Source: Peristeroidobacter soli
Lineage (GTDB): Bacteria > Pseudomonadota > Gammaproteobacteria > Steroidobacterales > Steroidobacteraceae
DNA: 64,000 nt
Direction: 5' to 3'
NCBI RefSeq assembly: GCF_004138485.1
Contig: NZ_RYEV01000004.1
Location: 1,052,803 to 1,116,802, forward strand
Shown here: piece by piece, positions 1 to 9,621 of the stretch
How the letters are laid out: the number at the start of each line of letters is the position of its first letter
How positions within the stretch are numbered: position 1 is the first letter of the stretch
Position numbers and translations under genes: made by a program
Notes under the pieces: generated by a model
The model's database searches: none
Told to the model about the DNA's origin: nothing
What the model saw: only the letters and a program-made list of their open reading frames with translations

Positions 1-924
1 GACAACACGTTGAACCGCATTCTCTCCAGTGCGCTGCTGGTGGACGCCGCGCAGCTCAGCCTGGTGTTACTGCTGATCTGGCTCGGCGTGCGACTGGCGA
101 TGGTCCCGCTGCATCAAGTTGAAAAGCAGATCGGCAGCCGTTCACCGCGCGACCTCGCAGCGTTACCGACGGCGGAGGTGCCGGTCGAAATACTCAGCCT
201 CGTGAAGACGATCAACCGGCTGTTCAACGTCCTGCGCGATACCGGCTCGGCGCAACGGCGCTTTCTCGAAAGCGCTGCTCATCAACTGCGCACGCCATTG
301 ACTGGCGTGCAGGCACAACTGGAATTGCTGGCGGCCGAAGCGACCGAGCCCAACCAGGAGCGGCTGGAGCGCGTGCTCGATGCGACCCGACGCCTCGCTC
401 ACACCACACATCAACTGCTGACGCTGGCCCGCTCGGACGAAGCAGCAAACCTCAACTGGGATTTCACCTCCCTCGACCTGGCACAACTGGTGGAATCGAT
501 CGTCACGCAACGCCTGGCCACGGCGGATCTCGCCGGCATCGACCTGGGCGCGCAGATCGAACCCGCGCGCGTTCGTGGAGTTGCGTGGTTGCTCGAAGAA
601 GCATTGGGCAATCTGGTGAACAACGCCATCGCGCATACGCCGGGCGGCGGGAGCGTCACCGTCCAGTGCGGCAGCGAGCACGGCGCCGCGTTCCTGGAAG
701 TCATCGATACAGGCGTCGGCATCCCACCCGCCGAACGTCAGCACGTGCAGGAACGTTTCTTCCGAGCCAGCAACGCGCGTGGCAACGGCACGGGCCTCGG
801 CCTCGCCATCGTGAATGAAGTTGCGCAGTTGCATGGCGCCGGTCTCTCCATCGACGCAGGCCCCAATGAGCGCGGTACCGCGATCCGGCTGACATTTCCA
901 CCCGAAGCTGGAACGTCAGTTTGA
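1..924 (+). CDS. Sensor histidine kinase, 5' end outside window (partial)
   Basis: This is the C-terminal part of a membrane-bound two-component sensor kinase. The frame is already open at the first base, so the TTG at 10 is probably not the true start and the sensor region lies upstream. Numbering from the codon at 10, a transmembrane helix runs over about residues 13-31, followed by a HAMP-like linker. The H-box FLESAAHQLRTPLTG holds phospho-accepting His91. The N-box NLVNNAIAHTP is near 201-211, G1 DTGVGIP at 233-239, the F-box near 249-252 and G2 GTGLGLA at 260-266, so the catalytic core is intact. The spacing resembles TctE/QseC-type kinases. Its partner response regulator is presumably just upstream and is not visible, so the stimulus cannot be inferred. 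Confidence 0.9.
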   Translation, partial: DNTLNRILSSALLVDAAQLSLVLLLIWLGVRLAMVPLHQVEKQIGSRSPRDLAALPTAEVPVEILSLVKTINRLFNVLRDTGSAQRRFLESAAHQLRTPLTGVQAQLELLAAEATEPNQERLERVLDATRRLAHTTHQLLTLARSDEAANLNWDFTSLDLAQLVESIVTQRLATADLAGIDLGAQIEPARVRGVAWLLEEALGNLVNNAIAHTPGGGSVTVQCGSEHGAAFLEVIDTGVGIPPAERQHVQERFFRASNARGNGTGLGLAIVNEVAQLHGAGLSIDAGPNERGTAIRLTFPPEAGTSV

Positions 925-939
925 TGTAAGGCTGCGGGC

Positions 940-980
940 CTACTGTGAAGCTCCAAGGAAGAAAACCGAGCTTCCTGTAG
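940..980 (+). promoter_or_regulatory. Imperfect stem-loop overlapping a ribosome binding site
   Basis: CTAC at 940-943 and GAAGCTC at 947-953 can pair with GAGCTTC at 968-974 and GTAG at 977-980, leaving small internal bulges. The distal strand runs into the AGGAG Shine-Dalgarno (979-983) of the DUF6515-type gene at 990. It could mask that site, or simply help end the kinase transcript (stop at 922-924). This is inference from pairing only. Confidence 0.3.
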
Positions 981-989
981 GAGTCGAAA

Positions 990-1808
990 ATGAACGCTTC
1001 ATTAACAAATGTTCAGCGCCGCCTCACCGCCGCGATTGCGGTCGCCTGCACACTTGTAGCCGCTGCCTCGCCGGTGCTGGCGCAAGAGCCGGAGCATCTG
1101 CGCATGCATGGCTTGGCGCACGAAGACCGCATGCATGAAGACCGTGGCATGCCCGAACGTGGCTTCGATACGCAGCGCGAAGGAGCCCTGCCGGAACGTG
1201 GCTTCGATACGCCGCGTGAAGAAGCCCTGCCTCAACGTGGCTTCGATACGCTGCGTAACCCGCTGCCGCAATCGCCGGCACAGCGCTATGCGCCCGCTCG
1301 CTTCACGCCGCCTCATGGCGCCGTTGTTACGCACCTGCCGCCACAGACGATCGTCGTTCAACACGGGGGCGTGTCGTACAACGTTTACAACGGCGTGTGG
1401 TATCGCCCCTATGGCCCGCGTTTCACCGTAGTCGCAGCGCCCATCGGCGCGTTCGTTCCGATGCTGCCTTCGTTCTACACGACGGTGTGGTTCGGCGGCC
1501 TGCCCTACTACTTCGCCGACGATGTCTATTACTCGTGGCGCCCGGAGCAATCGGCCTATGAGATCGTCCAGCCGCCGCCGGGCGCACCGCAGCCGGTGGT
1601 CAACGGCGATCGGGTCTATGCCTATCCGCTCGAAGACCAGAGCCCGACGCAGCAGGCCCGCGATCGCTACGACTGCCACGTATGGGCGAGCGACGAAATC
1701 GGCCTCGCTTCGTCACAGACCACGAACTCCATGACAACCGCGCAATCGGCGGACTACGACCGCGCGCTGACCGCCTGTCTCACCGGCCGGGGTTACAGCG
1801 TGAAGTGA
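990..1808 (+). CDS. DUF6515-type secreted protein with N-terminal 13-residue repeats
   Basis: Predicted exported protein of 272 residues of unknown function. A clear Sec signal peptide covers about residues 1-31, ending at VLA-Q. Three tandem 13-residue units built on the motif PERGFDT follow at residues 55-93. The central part (about 118-180) has the GVWYRPYGPRF, VVAAPIGAFVPMLPSFYTTVWFGG and PYYFADDVYY-type aromatic segments typical of the DUF6515 family of small periplasmic or envelope proteins. The C-terminus (about 215-272) carries two cysteines and a QSADYDRALTACLTGRGY segment common in such proteins. An AGGAG ribosome binding site seven bases before the ATG fixes the start. No operon partner is evident. 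Family assignment is from memory of motifs. Confidence 0.8.
   Translation: MNASLTNVQRRLTAAIAVACTLVAAASPVLAQEPEHLRMHGLAHEDRMHEDRGMPERGFDTQREGALPERGFDTPREEALPQRGFDTLRNPLPQSPAQRYAPARFTPPHGAVVTHLPPQTIVVQHGGVSYNVYNGVWYRPYGPRFTVVAAPIGAFVPMLPSFYTTVWFGGLPYYFADDVYYSWRPEQSAYEIVQPPPGAPQPVVNGDRVYAYPLEDQSPTQQARDRYDCHVWASDEIGLASSQTTNSMTTAQSADYDRALTACLTGRGYSVK
1152..1268 (+). repeat. Three in-frame 39-bp repeats
   Basis: Residues 55-67, 68-80 and 81-93 of the DUF6515-type protein form three consecutive 13-residue units: PERGFDTQREGAL, PERGFDTPREEAL and PQRGFDTLRNPLP. The DNA copies are clearly similar, which suggests recent slippage duplication in the N-terminal linker just after the signal peptide. Confidence 0.8.
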
Positions 1809-1825
1809 GTGGCCACCGACGTCCG

Positions 1826-2233
1826 CTACGGTTTCGAATCCCGCGCTTGCAACGTGACGCGATACTCGTGCGCTGCTATCTCTCGCGTCGAGATTCTCTC
1901 GGGTTGAACTTGCACGACATCGAGTTGCAAGCCGCCGACCGCGGCGGGCTTACCCGCCGTCAGCTCGTGCTGAACGGCTTCGGCGCCGCCGCTCCGGGTC
2001 GCGAGTTGTACTTTGACCTCGCCCGCCCAGACGCATGTCACATCGGTAGGACAGCGCGAATCCTCAACGACGCGTACGAATTCCACGTCGAGCTTGCGCG
2101 GCCCGAACAGCGCCCGTTCCCCGGGCGCCAATTGAATTTCCTGATCGAACGCCGCTTCGCGCGGCGCAGGAGCGCCCGCCGAATGGCAGGCCGCCAGCGC
2201 CACCGTCAACAACAGAAAGTAATGACGTCTCAT
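1826..2233 (-). CDS. Small hypothetical lipoprotein
   Basis: Protein of 135 residues with a lipoprotein signal sequence; the lipobox LAAC puts the modified cysteine at residue 16, so it is probably anchored to the envelope. The mature part contains a SRCPTDVTCVWAGEV segment, with a Cys pair around a tryptophan, which recurs in small secreted proteins annotated only as hypothetical, followed by a beta-rich C-terminal half. It follows the M36 peptidase gene on the same strand after a strong hairpin, so it may have its own promoter. It faces the DUF6515-type gene tail to tail. I do not recognise a function. Confidence 0.75.
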   Translation of the reverse strand: MRRHYFLLLTVALAACHSAGAPAPREAAFDQEIQLAPGERALFGPRKLDVEFVRVVEDSRCPTDVTCVWAGEVKVQLATRSGGAEAVQHELTAGKPAAVGGLQLDVVQVQPERISTREIAAHEYRVTLQARDSKP

Positions 2234-2248
2234 ATCGTGAGAATAACA

Positions 2249-2272
2249 GCGCGGGCCCGAATAGGCCCGCGC
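2249..2272 (-). terminator. GC-rich hairpin after the M36 peptidase gene
   Basis: Perfect 9-bp arms GCGCGGGCC (2249-2257) and GGCCCGCGC (2264-2272) enclose a 6-nt loop, about 33 nt after the peptidase stop codon. In the direction of transcription it is followed by TGTTATTCT, a weak T-rich tail, consistent with an intrinsic terminator. Confidence 0.6.
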
Positions 2273-2305
2273 CGCCTGAGAGTTTCCGGCGCTAGAAACA
2301 ACCCC

Positions 2306-4843
2306 TCATTGCTGCGTAATCCGCACGTCGTCGATGCCTGCTTCAACCAGGCTCGCCGTGCCCGCATCGGCCGCTTCGATCAACAGCCGCACGGTCTGGC
2401 CGGCAAAGGCATTCAGACTGGCCGACGCCGTCGACCACGCGCCATCGAGATTGGATGCCGCGCCCAGGCGCTGGAACACCACACTGGTGGTGGTACCAAT
2501 CACACTCACCCGCAGAAAGTCCGCGTTGGTCGCATTACTGCCATGGGCGAGATACTGACTGAAGGTCAAGGTCAGCGTGCCCGTCGCTGGCAACGTGATT
2601 GCTGGCGAACGAATGGAGGTGACGCCGCCGTCGACATCATTCTCACCCGCGCTCGCACCGGCCAGGCGCGCAGTGACCAGACCGTTCGTGCCGCTGGTGG
2701 TAGTGCCGAGTTGCTTGGTGCCGCTGGATGTCGTCGCCTCCGGATCGCCCCGCTCCCAGGCACCGGACACCGCAGTGTCGGTCCCGTTCGGATTGGTCTG
2801 CCAACCCAGGCTGGTCTCGAAGGTATCTTCGAACACCACCGTCCCACCGCCCCCCTGACAGGAAGCCGGCACATCGAAACCATTCGTCGGTGTCGTGCTG
2901 GCCGAACCGCCACTCACCGCGTTCGAGCCGAGACCGAACGCCGCAAAGGCCTGCCACACCCGACAAACATCTTCACCCCCATGATTGTCCATCGCGGCCT
3001 GGATGATGCCATCGCGGACCTGAGTGAAAGTCGGATTGCAGGCGGTGTTCTTCAAGCCTTCGTTCACATACAACATCATGCGCTGGTTGCCGGCGCTGCC
3101 GGTGGCGTTGTAGAGATTCGCATTGAAGCCCCATTGATCGACGAGCTTCCAGTACACCTCCCACGCCGCCTGCGCCCACACCGAACCGACGCCGTGTGGA
3201 ACCGCCATGCCGTTGATGCTCGCATACGTCCACGTGTTGACGGCTGGATCCGTGCTGTAACGCTGAGTGCGGATGCCCGCGCCGCTGTTCGCCTGACCCA
3301 ACGCGTAGGTGCCCATGCCACGAGGAGTTGCGCCGGTGTCGCTGGCTCTCGCGGTGTATGCGAGGGCCCACCAATCCGACAGTCCTTCGCCCGGCTGCTG
3401 ACGATTCGTGAGGCAATTGACGTTGGACGGTCCGCCGATGAGACGGTTGGATATGCCGTGGCCGTACTCGTGCACCACGATGCCCGCATCCAGATCGCCG
3501 TCACGATCCGGGTTCGGACTGGTCCAGATATACATCTGCATGCGCGGCCGCGAACCGTCGGCGGGCGTGGCGAAGTTGGCGTTGTTGGTGCCACCGCCGT
3601 CCTGCGCTTCGGCTCTGACCGAGTCGTTGCCCGCGCCGCCGCGGCCGTAGTTGTTCACTTGGAAATTGCCGGCTGCCTCGTCGAACCCATACTGATACTG
3701 AACGTCGTGAATGATGTTGTTCCAGTAGAACAGGTTGGTCACGGCGCTCGGACGATAGGTGCTCGGCGCAGCCGAGAGATTGATCGCAAAGTCGAAGTTC
3801 AGCGCCGAACCGCCGCTCGGACTCGACCCGGAATCCGGCGAGTTGTTGTTGTCCGTATCGGTGTACGCCTCGACGTTGTTGCCCTGAGTCGTCGTAAACT
3901 CCGCGCCGGCAGCGCCATTCGTGTCGTGCCACCCGAACGGAGACGCGAGCGTGTTTGCAGGATTCACCACGAGCGTGCGGCCATCGGCAGGCGGCAGCGG
4001 ACTGGTATGCGTCGGGCTCTCCACCGGCTGCGGATAAACACGATATTGATCCGCGACCGTGCCGTCGAAGCGCGTCCAGACCTGACCGTTCTCCGCGTCG
4101 ACCGTGAAATCCCACGTGTGCTGCTCATCGAGCGTGTCGATCTGGAAGTTCCAGACCAGACGCGCTTCGCCTCGCCGGATCGGCAACAACATCAGCCGTC
4201 CCTTGGTGGCCTTGGTCGGCACGGCGATGCCCGAAAACTTCGCAGCCGCACTGACTGCCGCCGGCAATGGCATGCTCGGTTTCAGAGCACGCACCGACTG
4301 CGCCAGTCCCGGCAAAAATGAATTGTTCACACTGACGATGCGACCGTCCCGATTCACGTTGACCTGCAGTTGCGCGTTGTACACCGGGATGCCGGCATGA
4401 CGCTGCTGCAGATAAATGTGCGTGGCCCCGGTCACGCGCGAGTAAACGACGTCCGAAACCACATTCCCTTGCAGGTCGGACGCCTCGAGCCCCAACGCAG
4501 CGACATTGCTGCGAACAAACGCCACCGCCAGATCCATGGGCCGGCCCTTCGAGGGGCCCGTGAGATAACCGCGCTGACTGGAAAGCGAGCTCACCGCTCC
4601 CGTTGTTTCATCGGATTCGACGGTGAGCTCTTCGACATTGGCCACCAGTCCCTGAATCGACTGAGGCTGAACGGCCGCGGCGGATCGGGAAGCGGCGAAG
4701 CCGCGGTTGAGATCGAGCCGGGCATCGAAATGACGCTCGGCATCCTGAGTGGGTGATATTTCTTGCGCGCCCGCCAGCGTGCTCCAGCACACGCCGCAGG
4801 CCAACGATAGCGACGCGACTGCGAATCCTCGGCATCGGTTCAT
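2306..4843 (-). CDS. Secreted M36-family (fungalysin-like) zinc metallopeptidase
   Basis: An extracellular endopeptidase of 845 residues. A signal peptide covers about residues 1-26. An FTP/PepSY-like propeptide follows (about 40-270), which in this family inhibits and chaperones the enzyme until cleaved. The M36 catalytic domain follows, with the zinc motif HEYGHG starting near His458 and a downstream GEGLSDWWA segment supplying the third zinc ligand (the Glu of GEGLSD). A long C-terminal extension from about residue 665 (VVFEDTFETSLGWQTNPN onward) looks like a beta-sandwich carbohydrate- or protein-binding module, as found on other bacterial M36 enzymes. The start has a good AAGGAG site eight bases upstream. 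It probably supplies peptides to the uptake systems elsewhere in the window (inference). Confidence 0.92.
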   Translation of the reverse strand: MNRCRGFAVASLSLACGVCWSTLAGAQEISPTQDAERHFDARLDLNRGFAASRSAAAVQPQSIQGLVANVEELTVESDETTGAVSSLSSQRGYLTGPSKGRPMDLAVAFVRSNVAALGLEASDLQGNVVSDVVYSRVTGATHIYLQQRHAGIPVYNAQLQVNVNRDGRIVSVNNSFLPGLAQSVRALKPSMPLPAAVSAAAKFSGIAVPTKATKGRLMLLPIRRGEARLVWNFQIDTLDEQHTWDFTVDAENGQVWTRFDGTVADQYRVYPQPVESPTHTSPLPPADGRTLVVNPANTLASPFGWHDTNGAAGAEFTTTQGNNVEAYTDTDNNNSPDSGSSPSGGSALNFDFAINLSAAPSTYRPSAVTNLFYWNNIIHDVQYQYGFDEAAGNFQVNNYGRGGAGNDSVRAEAQDGGGTNNANFATPADGSRPRMQMYIWTSPNPDRDGDLDAGIVVHEYGHGISNRLIGGPSNVNCLTNRQQPGEGLSDWWALAYTARASDTGATPRGMGTYALGQANSGAGIRTQRYSTDPAVNTWTYASINGMAVPHGVGSVWAQAAWEVYWKLVDQWGFNANLYNATGSAGNQRMMLYVNEGLKNTACNPTFTQVRDGIIQAAMDNHGGEDVCRVWQAFAAFGLGSNAVSGGSASTTPTNGFDVPASCQGGGGTVVFEDTFETSLGWQTNPNGTDTAVSGAWERGDPEATTSSGTKQLGTTTSGTNGLVTARLAGASAGENDVDGGVTSIRSPAITLPATGTLTLTFSQYLAHGSNATNADFLRVSVIGTTTSVVFQRLGAASNLDGAWSTASASLNAFAGQTVRLLIEAADAGTASLVEAGIDDVRITQQ

Positions 4844-4889
4844 GATGCAACTCCTTCCGTGAGCAACTGAGGAATGTGGGTCGGGTGCG

Positions 4890-4918
4890 ATTCAGTGGCA
4901 GGCGCCACTTCGTGTCAA
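4890..4918 (-). promoter_or_regulatory. Possible sigma-70 promoter of the M36 peptidase
   Basis: Read on the minus strand, TTGACA (4913-4918) is a perfect -35 box, followed after 17 bp by CTGAAT (4890-4895), a weak -10. The spacer contains a small palindrome, AGTGGC and GCCACT (4894-4909), that could be an operator. The ATG lies 47 nt downstream. Confidence 0.35.
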
Positions 4919-5041
4919 CGCGAAAGTGACCACTGCGCCTAGCAATCTTTGCTACGAGCGTTGTTTGCTGCCGTCAAGGACGTTCGGTTCAGCTGGGTGT
5001 CAGAGGTGGTTTGGTCACAATGCGCGCGTCGATGAGCGATT

Positions 5042-6448
5042 TCACTGCCAATGACCGCCGATCGCCTGAATCAGAGAGACAGCTGCCGACTGCCGATCGA
5101 CGACAGCCTGTATCTCCGCCTGTCGGGACGAGAGCGCCGCCGTCTGCGCGACGATCACATCCGCGTAGCCGATCTGACCGGCGAAGTACTGGTTGTATGC
5201 AATTTTCTCCGCGCTCTTTGCCGCCACCGCAGCTGCATCCCTCTCGGTAGTTACGATTTCCAAGACACGCAAGGCGGCGAGCTGATCTTCGGTTTGCTGA
5301 AATGCTGTCAGCACCGTCTGCCGGTACTCGGCAACCGTCTGCTCATACGCGGCACGCGCCTGATCCACTCTGGCCGAGCGCGCCCCGAAATCGAGCAACG
5401 TCAACGCTCCGGTCAGCCCAAGCGACCAGATGCTGCTGGCGGATTCGAACAGATCGCTCATGTTTCGGGAGTTGTAGCCGGCGTCGCCGCTCAGCTGGAA
5501 CGTCGGAAAATAGGCACTCCGCTCGATGCCGATTGCGGAGTTCGCCGCAGCGACGCGACGCTCTGCGGCCGCGATGTCGGGCCGCCGCTCCAACAGCGAT
5601 GCCGGCAACACCCCAGGAATCTCCGGCACATTGCGACTCCACTCGCCACTCGGCAAACTGAAGTTCGATGGATTGACGCCTACCAACACCGCAATCGCAT
5701 GTTCGAGCAACGCGCGTTGGCGACCGAGATCGGCAACGTTCGCCCGTGCATTTCGCAGTGCCGTCTCCGCCTGCAATACGTCTGATCGAGCGGCCACGCC
5801 CGCGTTGTAACGATTGGTGGTGATGGTCAGCGCGCGCTCATACGCCGCAATCGTTGCAGTGAGCACTTCCTCCTGCGCTTGCAGTCCGCGCACCTGAATG
5901 TAGTTGAGCGCCAGCTCGCCTTGCGCGGACAACGTGGCATTGGCAAGGTCAGCTTCGCTCGCCTGAGCCAACGCGCCAGCTTGACGCACGCTGTCGCCGA
6001 TACGCCCCCACAGATCGGGCTCCCATGTCGTGCCGATAGTGACCGAGTAACGTGAGTTACCGCCGGTGCTCACCGAGCCCGTGCTGCCGACCGTTGGATT
6101 TCCAGTACCGAATGAACCGACCTTGGTGCCCGACGCTGTCAGATCGATCACGGGCAACAGCGACGCACGCAATTCGCGAACCGACGCACGCGCCTGATCG
6201 TAGGCCGCTTTCGAGGCCGCGAGATTCTGATTGGACAGCACCACCTGCCGTTGCAAGTCCGAGAGCACGGGATCACCAAACAATTGCCACCACTCCCCGC
6301 GCGCCACCGCATCCGACGGCGTCGCCTCGCGCCAGCCCGGCGCTTCCTTAAATGACGGGGGAATCTCGGCAGTGGGCTGCCGATAAGTGGGCGCGACGCT
6401 GCAAGCGACGCAGCTCACTCCACAGATGATGAGTACGGCGATCCTCAT
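5042..6448 (-). CDS. RND efflux outer-membrane lipoprotein (NodT/OprM-like)
   Basis: Outer-membrane exit duct of a tripartite drug pump, 468 residues, the usual length of the NodT family. The N-terminus carries a lipoprotein signal with the likely acylated cysteine at residue 16, followed by the family's SVAPTYRQP stretch. Two OEP repeats follow: long amphipathic helices rich in Ala/Gln/Arg with the GxGxWEPDLWGRI-type segment (here TIGTTWEPDLWGRIGDS) in the first half and AYFPTFQLSG..GYNS in the second. Its start overlaps the stop of the upstream permease by 4 nt (ATGA), so it is translated as the last gene of the adaptor-permease-permease-OMP operon, the order of MuxABC-OpmB. Substrates cannot be read from sequence. 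Confidence 0.93.
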   Translation of the reverse strand: MRIAVLIICGVSCVACSVAPTYRQPTAEIPPSFKEAPGWREATPSDAVARGEWWQLFGDPVLSDLQRQVVLSNQNLAASKAAYDQARASVRELRASLLPVIDLTASGTKVGSFGTGNPTVGSTGSVSTGGNSRYSVTIGTTWEPDLWGRIGDSVRQAGALAQASEADLANATLSAQGELALNYIQVRGLQAQEEVLTATIAAYERALTITTNRYNAGVAARSDVLQAETALRNARANVADLGRQRALLEHAIAVLVGVNPSNFSLPSGEWSRNVPEIPGVLPASLLERRPDIAAAERRVAAANSAIGIERSAYFPTFQLSGDAGYNSRNMSDLFESASSIWSLGLTGALTLLDFGARSARVDQARAAYEQTVAEYRQTVLTAFQQTEDQLAALRVLEIVTTERDAAAVAAKSAEKIAYNQYFAGQIGYADVIVAQTAALSSRQAEIQAVVDRQSAAVSLIQAIGGHWQ

Positions 6449-9400
6449 GTCGGTGCCGCTCCAAACGCTGAATCGATCGTGCGGGAACCCGGCCGACGGA
6501 ATCGATCGAGTGCCAGATACACCACCGGGGTCGTCAGCAACGTCAGCAACTGACTCGCAATCAAGCCACCGACGATGACGATACCGAGCGGACGACGCAG
6601 CTCCGCGCCGTCGCCGAAGCCGATCGCCAAGGGCACCGCGCCGAAGCCGGCCGCCAGGGTCGTCATGAGAATCGGACGAAAGCGCAGCAGTGAGGCTTCG
6701 CGGATCGCCGCAATGGGAGACAAGCCTCGGGAGCGCTCCGCCTCCAGCGCGAAATCGATGATCATGATGGCGTTCTTTTTCACGATGCCGATCAGCAGGA
6801 TCAACCCGATCAGCGCGATCAGATCCAGATTGAGCTGGCCGATCAGCAACGCCAGCATCGCGCCCACGCCCGCCGACGGCAACGTGGACAACACCGTCAG
6901 CGGATGGATGGCGCTCTCGTACAACATGCCGAGCACGATATAAATCACGACCAGCGATGCCACGATGAGTAGCGGTATGGTCGCGGTCGATTGAGCGAAC
7001 ACGCGCGCGGTGCCGGCAAACGCACCGGTGACCGTCGAGGGCAAGCCCGCGCCCTGCTTCACTTCCAGGATGCGTTGCGTCGCCTGGCCCAGTGACACGT
7101 TATTGGCGAGATTGAAAGAGACCGTCGCGGACGGCTGCCCGTCCTGATGATTCACTTGGGCCGCGGTCGAGTCGGTGCTCCAGCGCGCAATCGTCGACAG
7201 CGGCACGATGTTCGATGGCGCGAGACTCACGGCCGCACCCGTCGACACATCTCGACCCGTGCCGGTGGTGGACACGGGCGCCGAGCCGGCGCCCGTCGTC
7301 GTGGTCGAGGCCGGCGTCGCCGGCACATAGACATGATCGAGCATCGTGGGCGAGCCATTGAACTCCGGCGCCACGCCCATGACCACGTGATATTGATTCA
7401 GTCCCGAATAGATCGTCGCGACCTGCCGCTGTCCAAACGCGTCATAGAGCGCCGCGTCCACGGCCTGCGTCGGAATTCCCAGCTGCGCGGCCCGATCGCG
7501 ATCGATCTGAACCAGCACCTCCGCCCCGCCCTGTTGTCGATCGATGTCGACGTCGACCAGTTGCGGTTCCTGCTTCAACAGTCGGACCAGCGTATCGCCC
7601 GCTCTCTGCAACGTGTCGACGTCGTCAGCCTTCAGGGTGAATTGATAGGTGCTGCTGGCGCCGCGTCCGCCGATTTGCATGTCCTGCACTGGATTCAAGA
7701 ACACCGCCAGTCCGCTCACGCCGGCGAGCTTCGGTCGCAGGCGTCCGATGATCTCGCGACTCGACGCACGTCGATCGCGCGGTTTCAGAATGACGAACAT
7801 GAAACCGCCGCCCGCTCTCGAGCCACCGGTAAACGCCACGACGGTAGCCACATCGGGATCGCCCCGGATGATGCCCGCCACCTGGGTGATCTTCCGCTGC
7901 ATCTCCTGGAACGAGATGCTTTGGTCGGCCCGCAGACCGCCTTGCAGTGACCCCGTGTCCTGCTCGGGAAAGAATCCCTTTGGCACCGCCGCCATCAAGA
8001 ACAGATTGAGCACCACCACACCGGCCAATATCACCAGCACCGTGGGACGATTGTTCAAGGCCCAGTCGAGCCCGTGCGCATAACGCAGTTGCAGGCGATC
8101 GAACGCGCCAGCGGCGAGCGCGCTGAATCGATTGGGCTTGCCTCGCCCACGTAACAGCAGCGAGACCAGCATCGGCGTCGTGGTGAGCGAGATCACCAGA
8201 CTGATCAGCACCGCAACCGACAGCGTCACCGCGAACTCACGAAACAACCGGCCGATGATGCCGCCCATGAACAGCAACGGAATGAACACCGCCACCAGGC
8301 TGATGGAAATCGACACGACAGTGAAACCGACTTCCCTCGCCCCGAGCAGCGCCGCCTGCCGCGCCGGCATGCCCTTCTCCACGTGTCGGGAAATGTTCTC
8401 CAGCACCACGATGGCGTCGTCCACCACGAATCCGGTGGCGATAGTCAGCGCCATCAACGACAGGTTGTTGAGCGAGAATCCCAGCGCATACATGACACCG
8501 AGCGTCCCGAGCAACGACACCACCACGGCGACAGCCGGCACCAGAGTTGCGCGCAACGACTGCAGGAACACACTGGTCACCACTACGACCAGCAGCGTCG
8601 CGATGATCAGCGTTACCTCCACTTCATGTAACGACGCACGGATCGTGGTGGTCCGGTCGGAAGCGACCTGCAGCTTGATGTCCTTCGGCAGCACGACTTC
8701 GAGTGCCGGCAGCTGTGCCTTCACCGCATCGACCGTCGCGACGATGTTCGCGCCGGGCTGGCGGCTGATGATGACCGTGACGGCGCGCTCACCGTTGAAC
8801 AATCCCATGGTTCGTATGTCTTCGGGTCCGTCATAGACCGTGGCGACATCGCTCAACCGAACCGCCGCCTCGCCGCGCCAGGCGATCAGCAGATCGCGGT
8901 AGTCGGACGCATGCAGGCCCGGCTCGCTGCCCTCGATCTGCCACGCAAGCTCATCGTTCTCGATCACGCCACGCGGCCGGTGAGCGCTGGCCGACGACAG
9001 CGCGCTACGCACATCCTCCAGCGCAATTCCAAAGCGAGCCAACGCCAGCGGATTCAGATCGATGCGTACCGCCGGCAACGCGGCGCCGCCCAGCTCTACA
9101 TCGCCGACGCCATCGACCTGCAACAGTCGTTGTTGAATTACATTCGACACCGCGTCGTAGATGGACGCCGGCGAGCGGGTCTGCGAGGTCAGCGCCAGAA
9201 TCATGATGGGCGCATCGGCCGGGTTCGCCTTTCGATACGTCGGATTGGTCCGCAACGTCGCGGGCAGATCCGCGCGCGCCGCATTGATCGCAGCCTGAAC
9301 GTCACGAGCCGCGCCGTCGATATCCCGACTCAGATCGAACTGCAACGTCACGCGCGTCGAGCCGATGCCAGACTGCGACGTCATCTCAGTCACGCCGGCA

Positions 9401-9621
9401 ATCACGCCCAGGCGCTTTTCCAGCGGCGACGCGACGCTCGACGCCATGGTCGAAGGACTGGCGCCTGGCAAGCCGGCCGTCACGCTCACCGTGGGAAAAT
9501 CCACTTGCGGCAAGGGCGCGATGGGCAACACGAAGAACGCGGCCATTCCGGTCAACGCGACGCCGAGAGTCAGCAGCGTCGTGCCGACCGGCCGCCTCAC
9601 GAATGGGCCCGACAGGTTCAC
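6445..9621 (-). CDS. mdtC: RND efflux permease, second subunit (MdtC/MuxC-like)
   Basis: Inner-membrane proton-driven drug exporter of 1058 residues, full length for the HAE-1 RND family. Twelve hydrophobic helices are recognisable in the usual 1+5+1+5 arrangement with two large periplasmic loops. The TM4 proton-relay pair Asp401-Asp402 lies in [14 protein letters not shown], and the C-terminal half has the [18 protein letters not shown] and [13 protein letters not shown] signatures. A Thr/Gly/Ser-rich insertion ([21 protein letters not shown], about residues 766-790) interrupts the second periplasmic loop and is unlike the neighbouring permease. It overlaps both neighbours by 4 nt. Two adjacent, different permeases after one adaptor is the hallmark of the MdtBC/MuxBC heteromeric pumps, so it probably works with the upstream permease rather than alone. 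Confidence 0.95.
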   Translation of the reverse strand: MNLSGPFVRRPVGTTLLTLGVALTGMAAFFVLPIAPLPQVDFPTVSVTAGLPGASPSTMASSVASPLEKRLGVIAGVTEMTSQSGIGSTRVTLQFDLSRDIDGAARDVQAAINAARADLPATLRTNPTYRKANPADAPIMILALTSQTRSPASIYDAVSNVIQQRLLQVDGVGDVELGGAALPAVRIDLNPLALARFGIALEDVRSALSSASAHRPRGVIENDELAWQIEGSEPGLHASDYRDLLIAWRGEAAVRLSDVATVYDGPEDIRTMGLFNGERAVTVIISRQPGANIVATVDAVKAQLPALEVVLPKDIKLQVASDRTTTIRASLHEVEVTLIIATLLVVVVTSVFLQSLRATLVPAVAVVVSLLGTLGVMYALGFSLNNLSLMALTIATGFVVDDAIVVLENISRHVEKGMPARQAALLGAREVGFTVVSISISLVAVFIPLLFMGGIIGRLFREFAVTLSVAVLISLVISLTTTPMLVSLLLRGRGKPNRFSALAAGAFDRLQLRYAHGLDWALNNRPTVLVILAGVVVLNLFLMAAVPKGFFPEQDTGSLQGGLRADQSISFQEMQRKITQVAGIIRGDPDVATVVAFTGGSRAGGGFMFVILKPRDRRASSREIIGRLRPKLAGVSGLAVFLNPVQDMQIGGRGASSTYQFTLKADDVDTLQRAGDTLVRLLKQEPQLVDVDIDRQQGGAEVLVQIDRDRAAQLGIPTQAVDAALYDAFGQRQVATIYSGLNQYHVVMGVAPEFNGSPTMLDHVYVPATPASTTTTGAGSAPVSTTGTGRDVSTGAAVSLAPSNIVPLSTIARWSTDSTAAQVNHQDGQPSATVSFNLANNVSLGQATQRILEVKQGAGLPSTVTGAFAGTARVFAQSTATIPLLIVASLVVIYIVLGMLYESAIHPLTVLSTLPSAGVGAMLALLIGQLNLDLIALIGLILLIGIVKKNAIMIIDFALEAERSRGLSPIAAIREASLLRFRPILMTTLAAGFGAVPLAIGFGDGAELRRPLGIVIVGGLIASQLLTLLTTPVVYLALDRFRRPGSRTIDSAFGAAPT

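Noticed and set aside
1682-4321. Plus-strand open frame of 879 codons antisense to the M36 peptidase
   Set aside because: Arg/Pro/His-rich translation without motifs; it runs against a gene with a signal peptide, zinc site and ribosome site, so it is a high-GC shadow.
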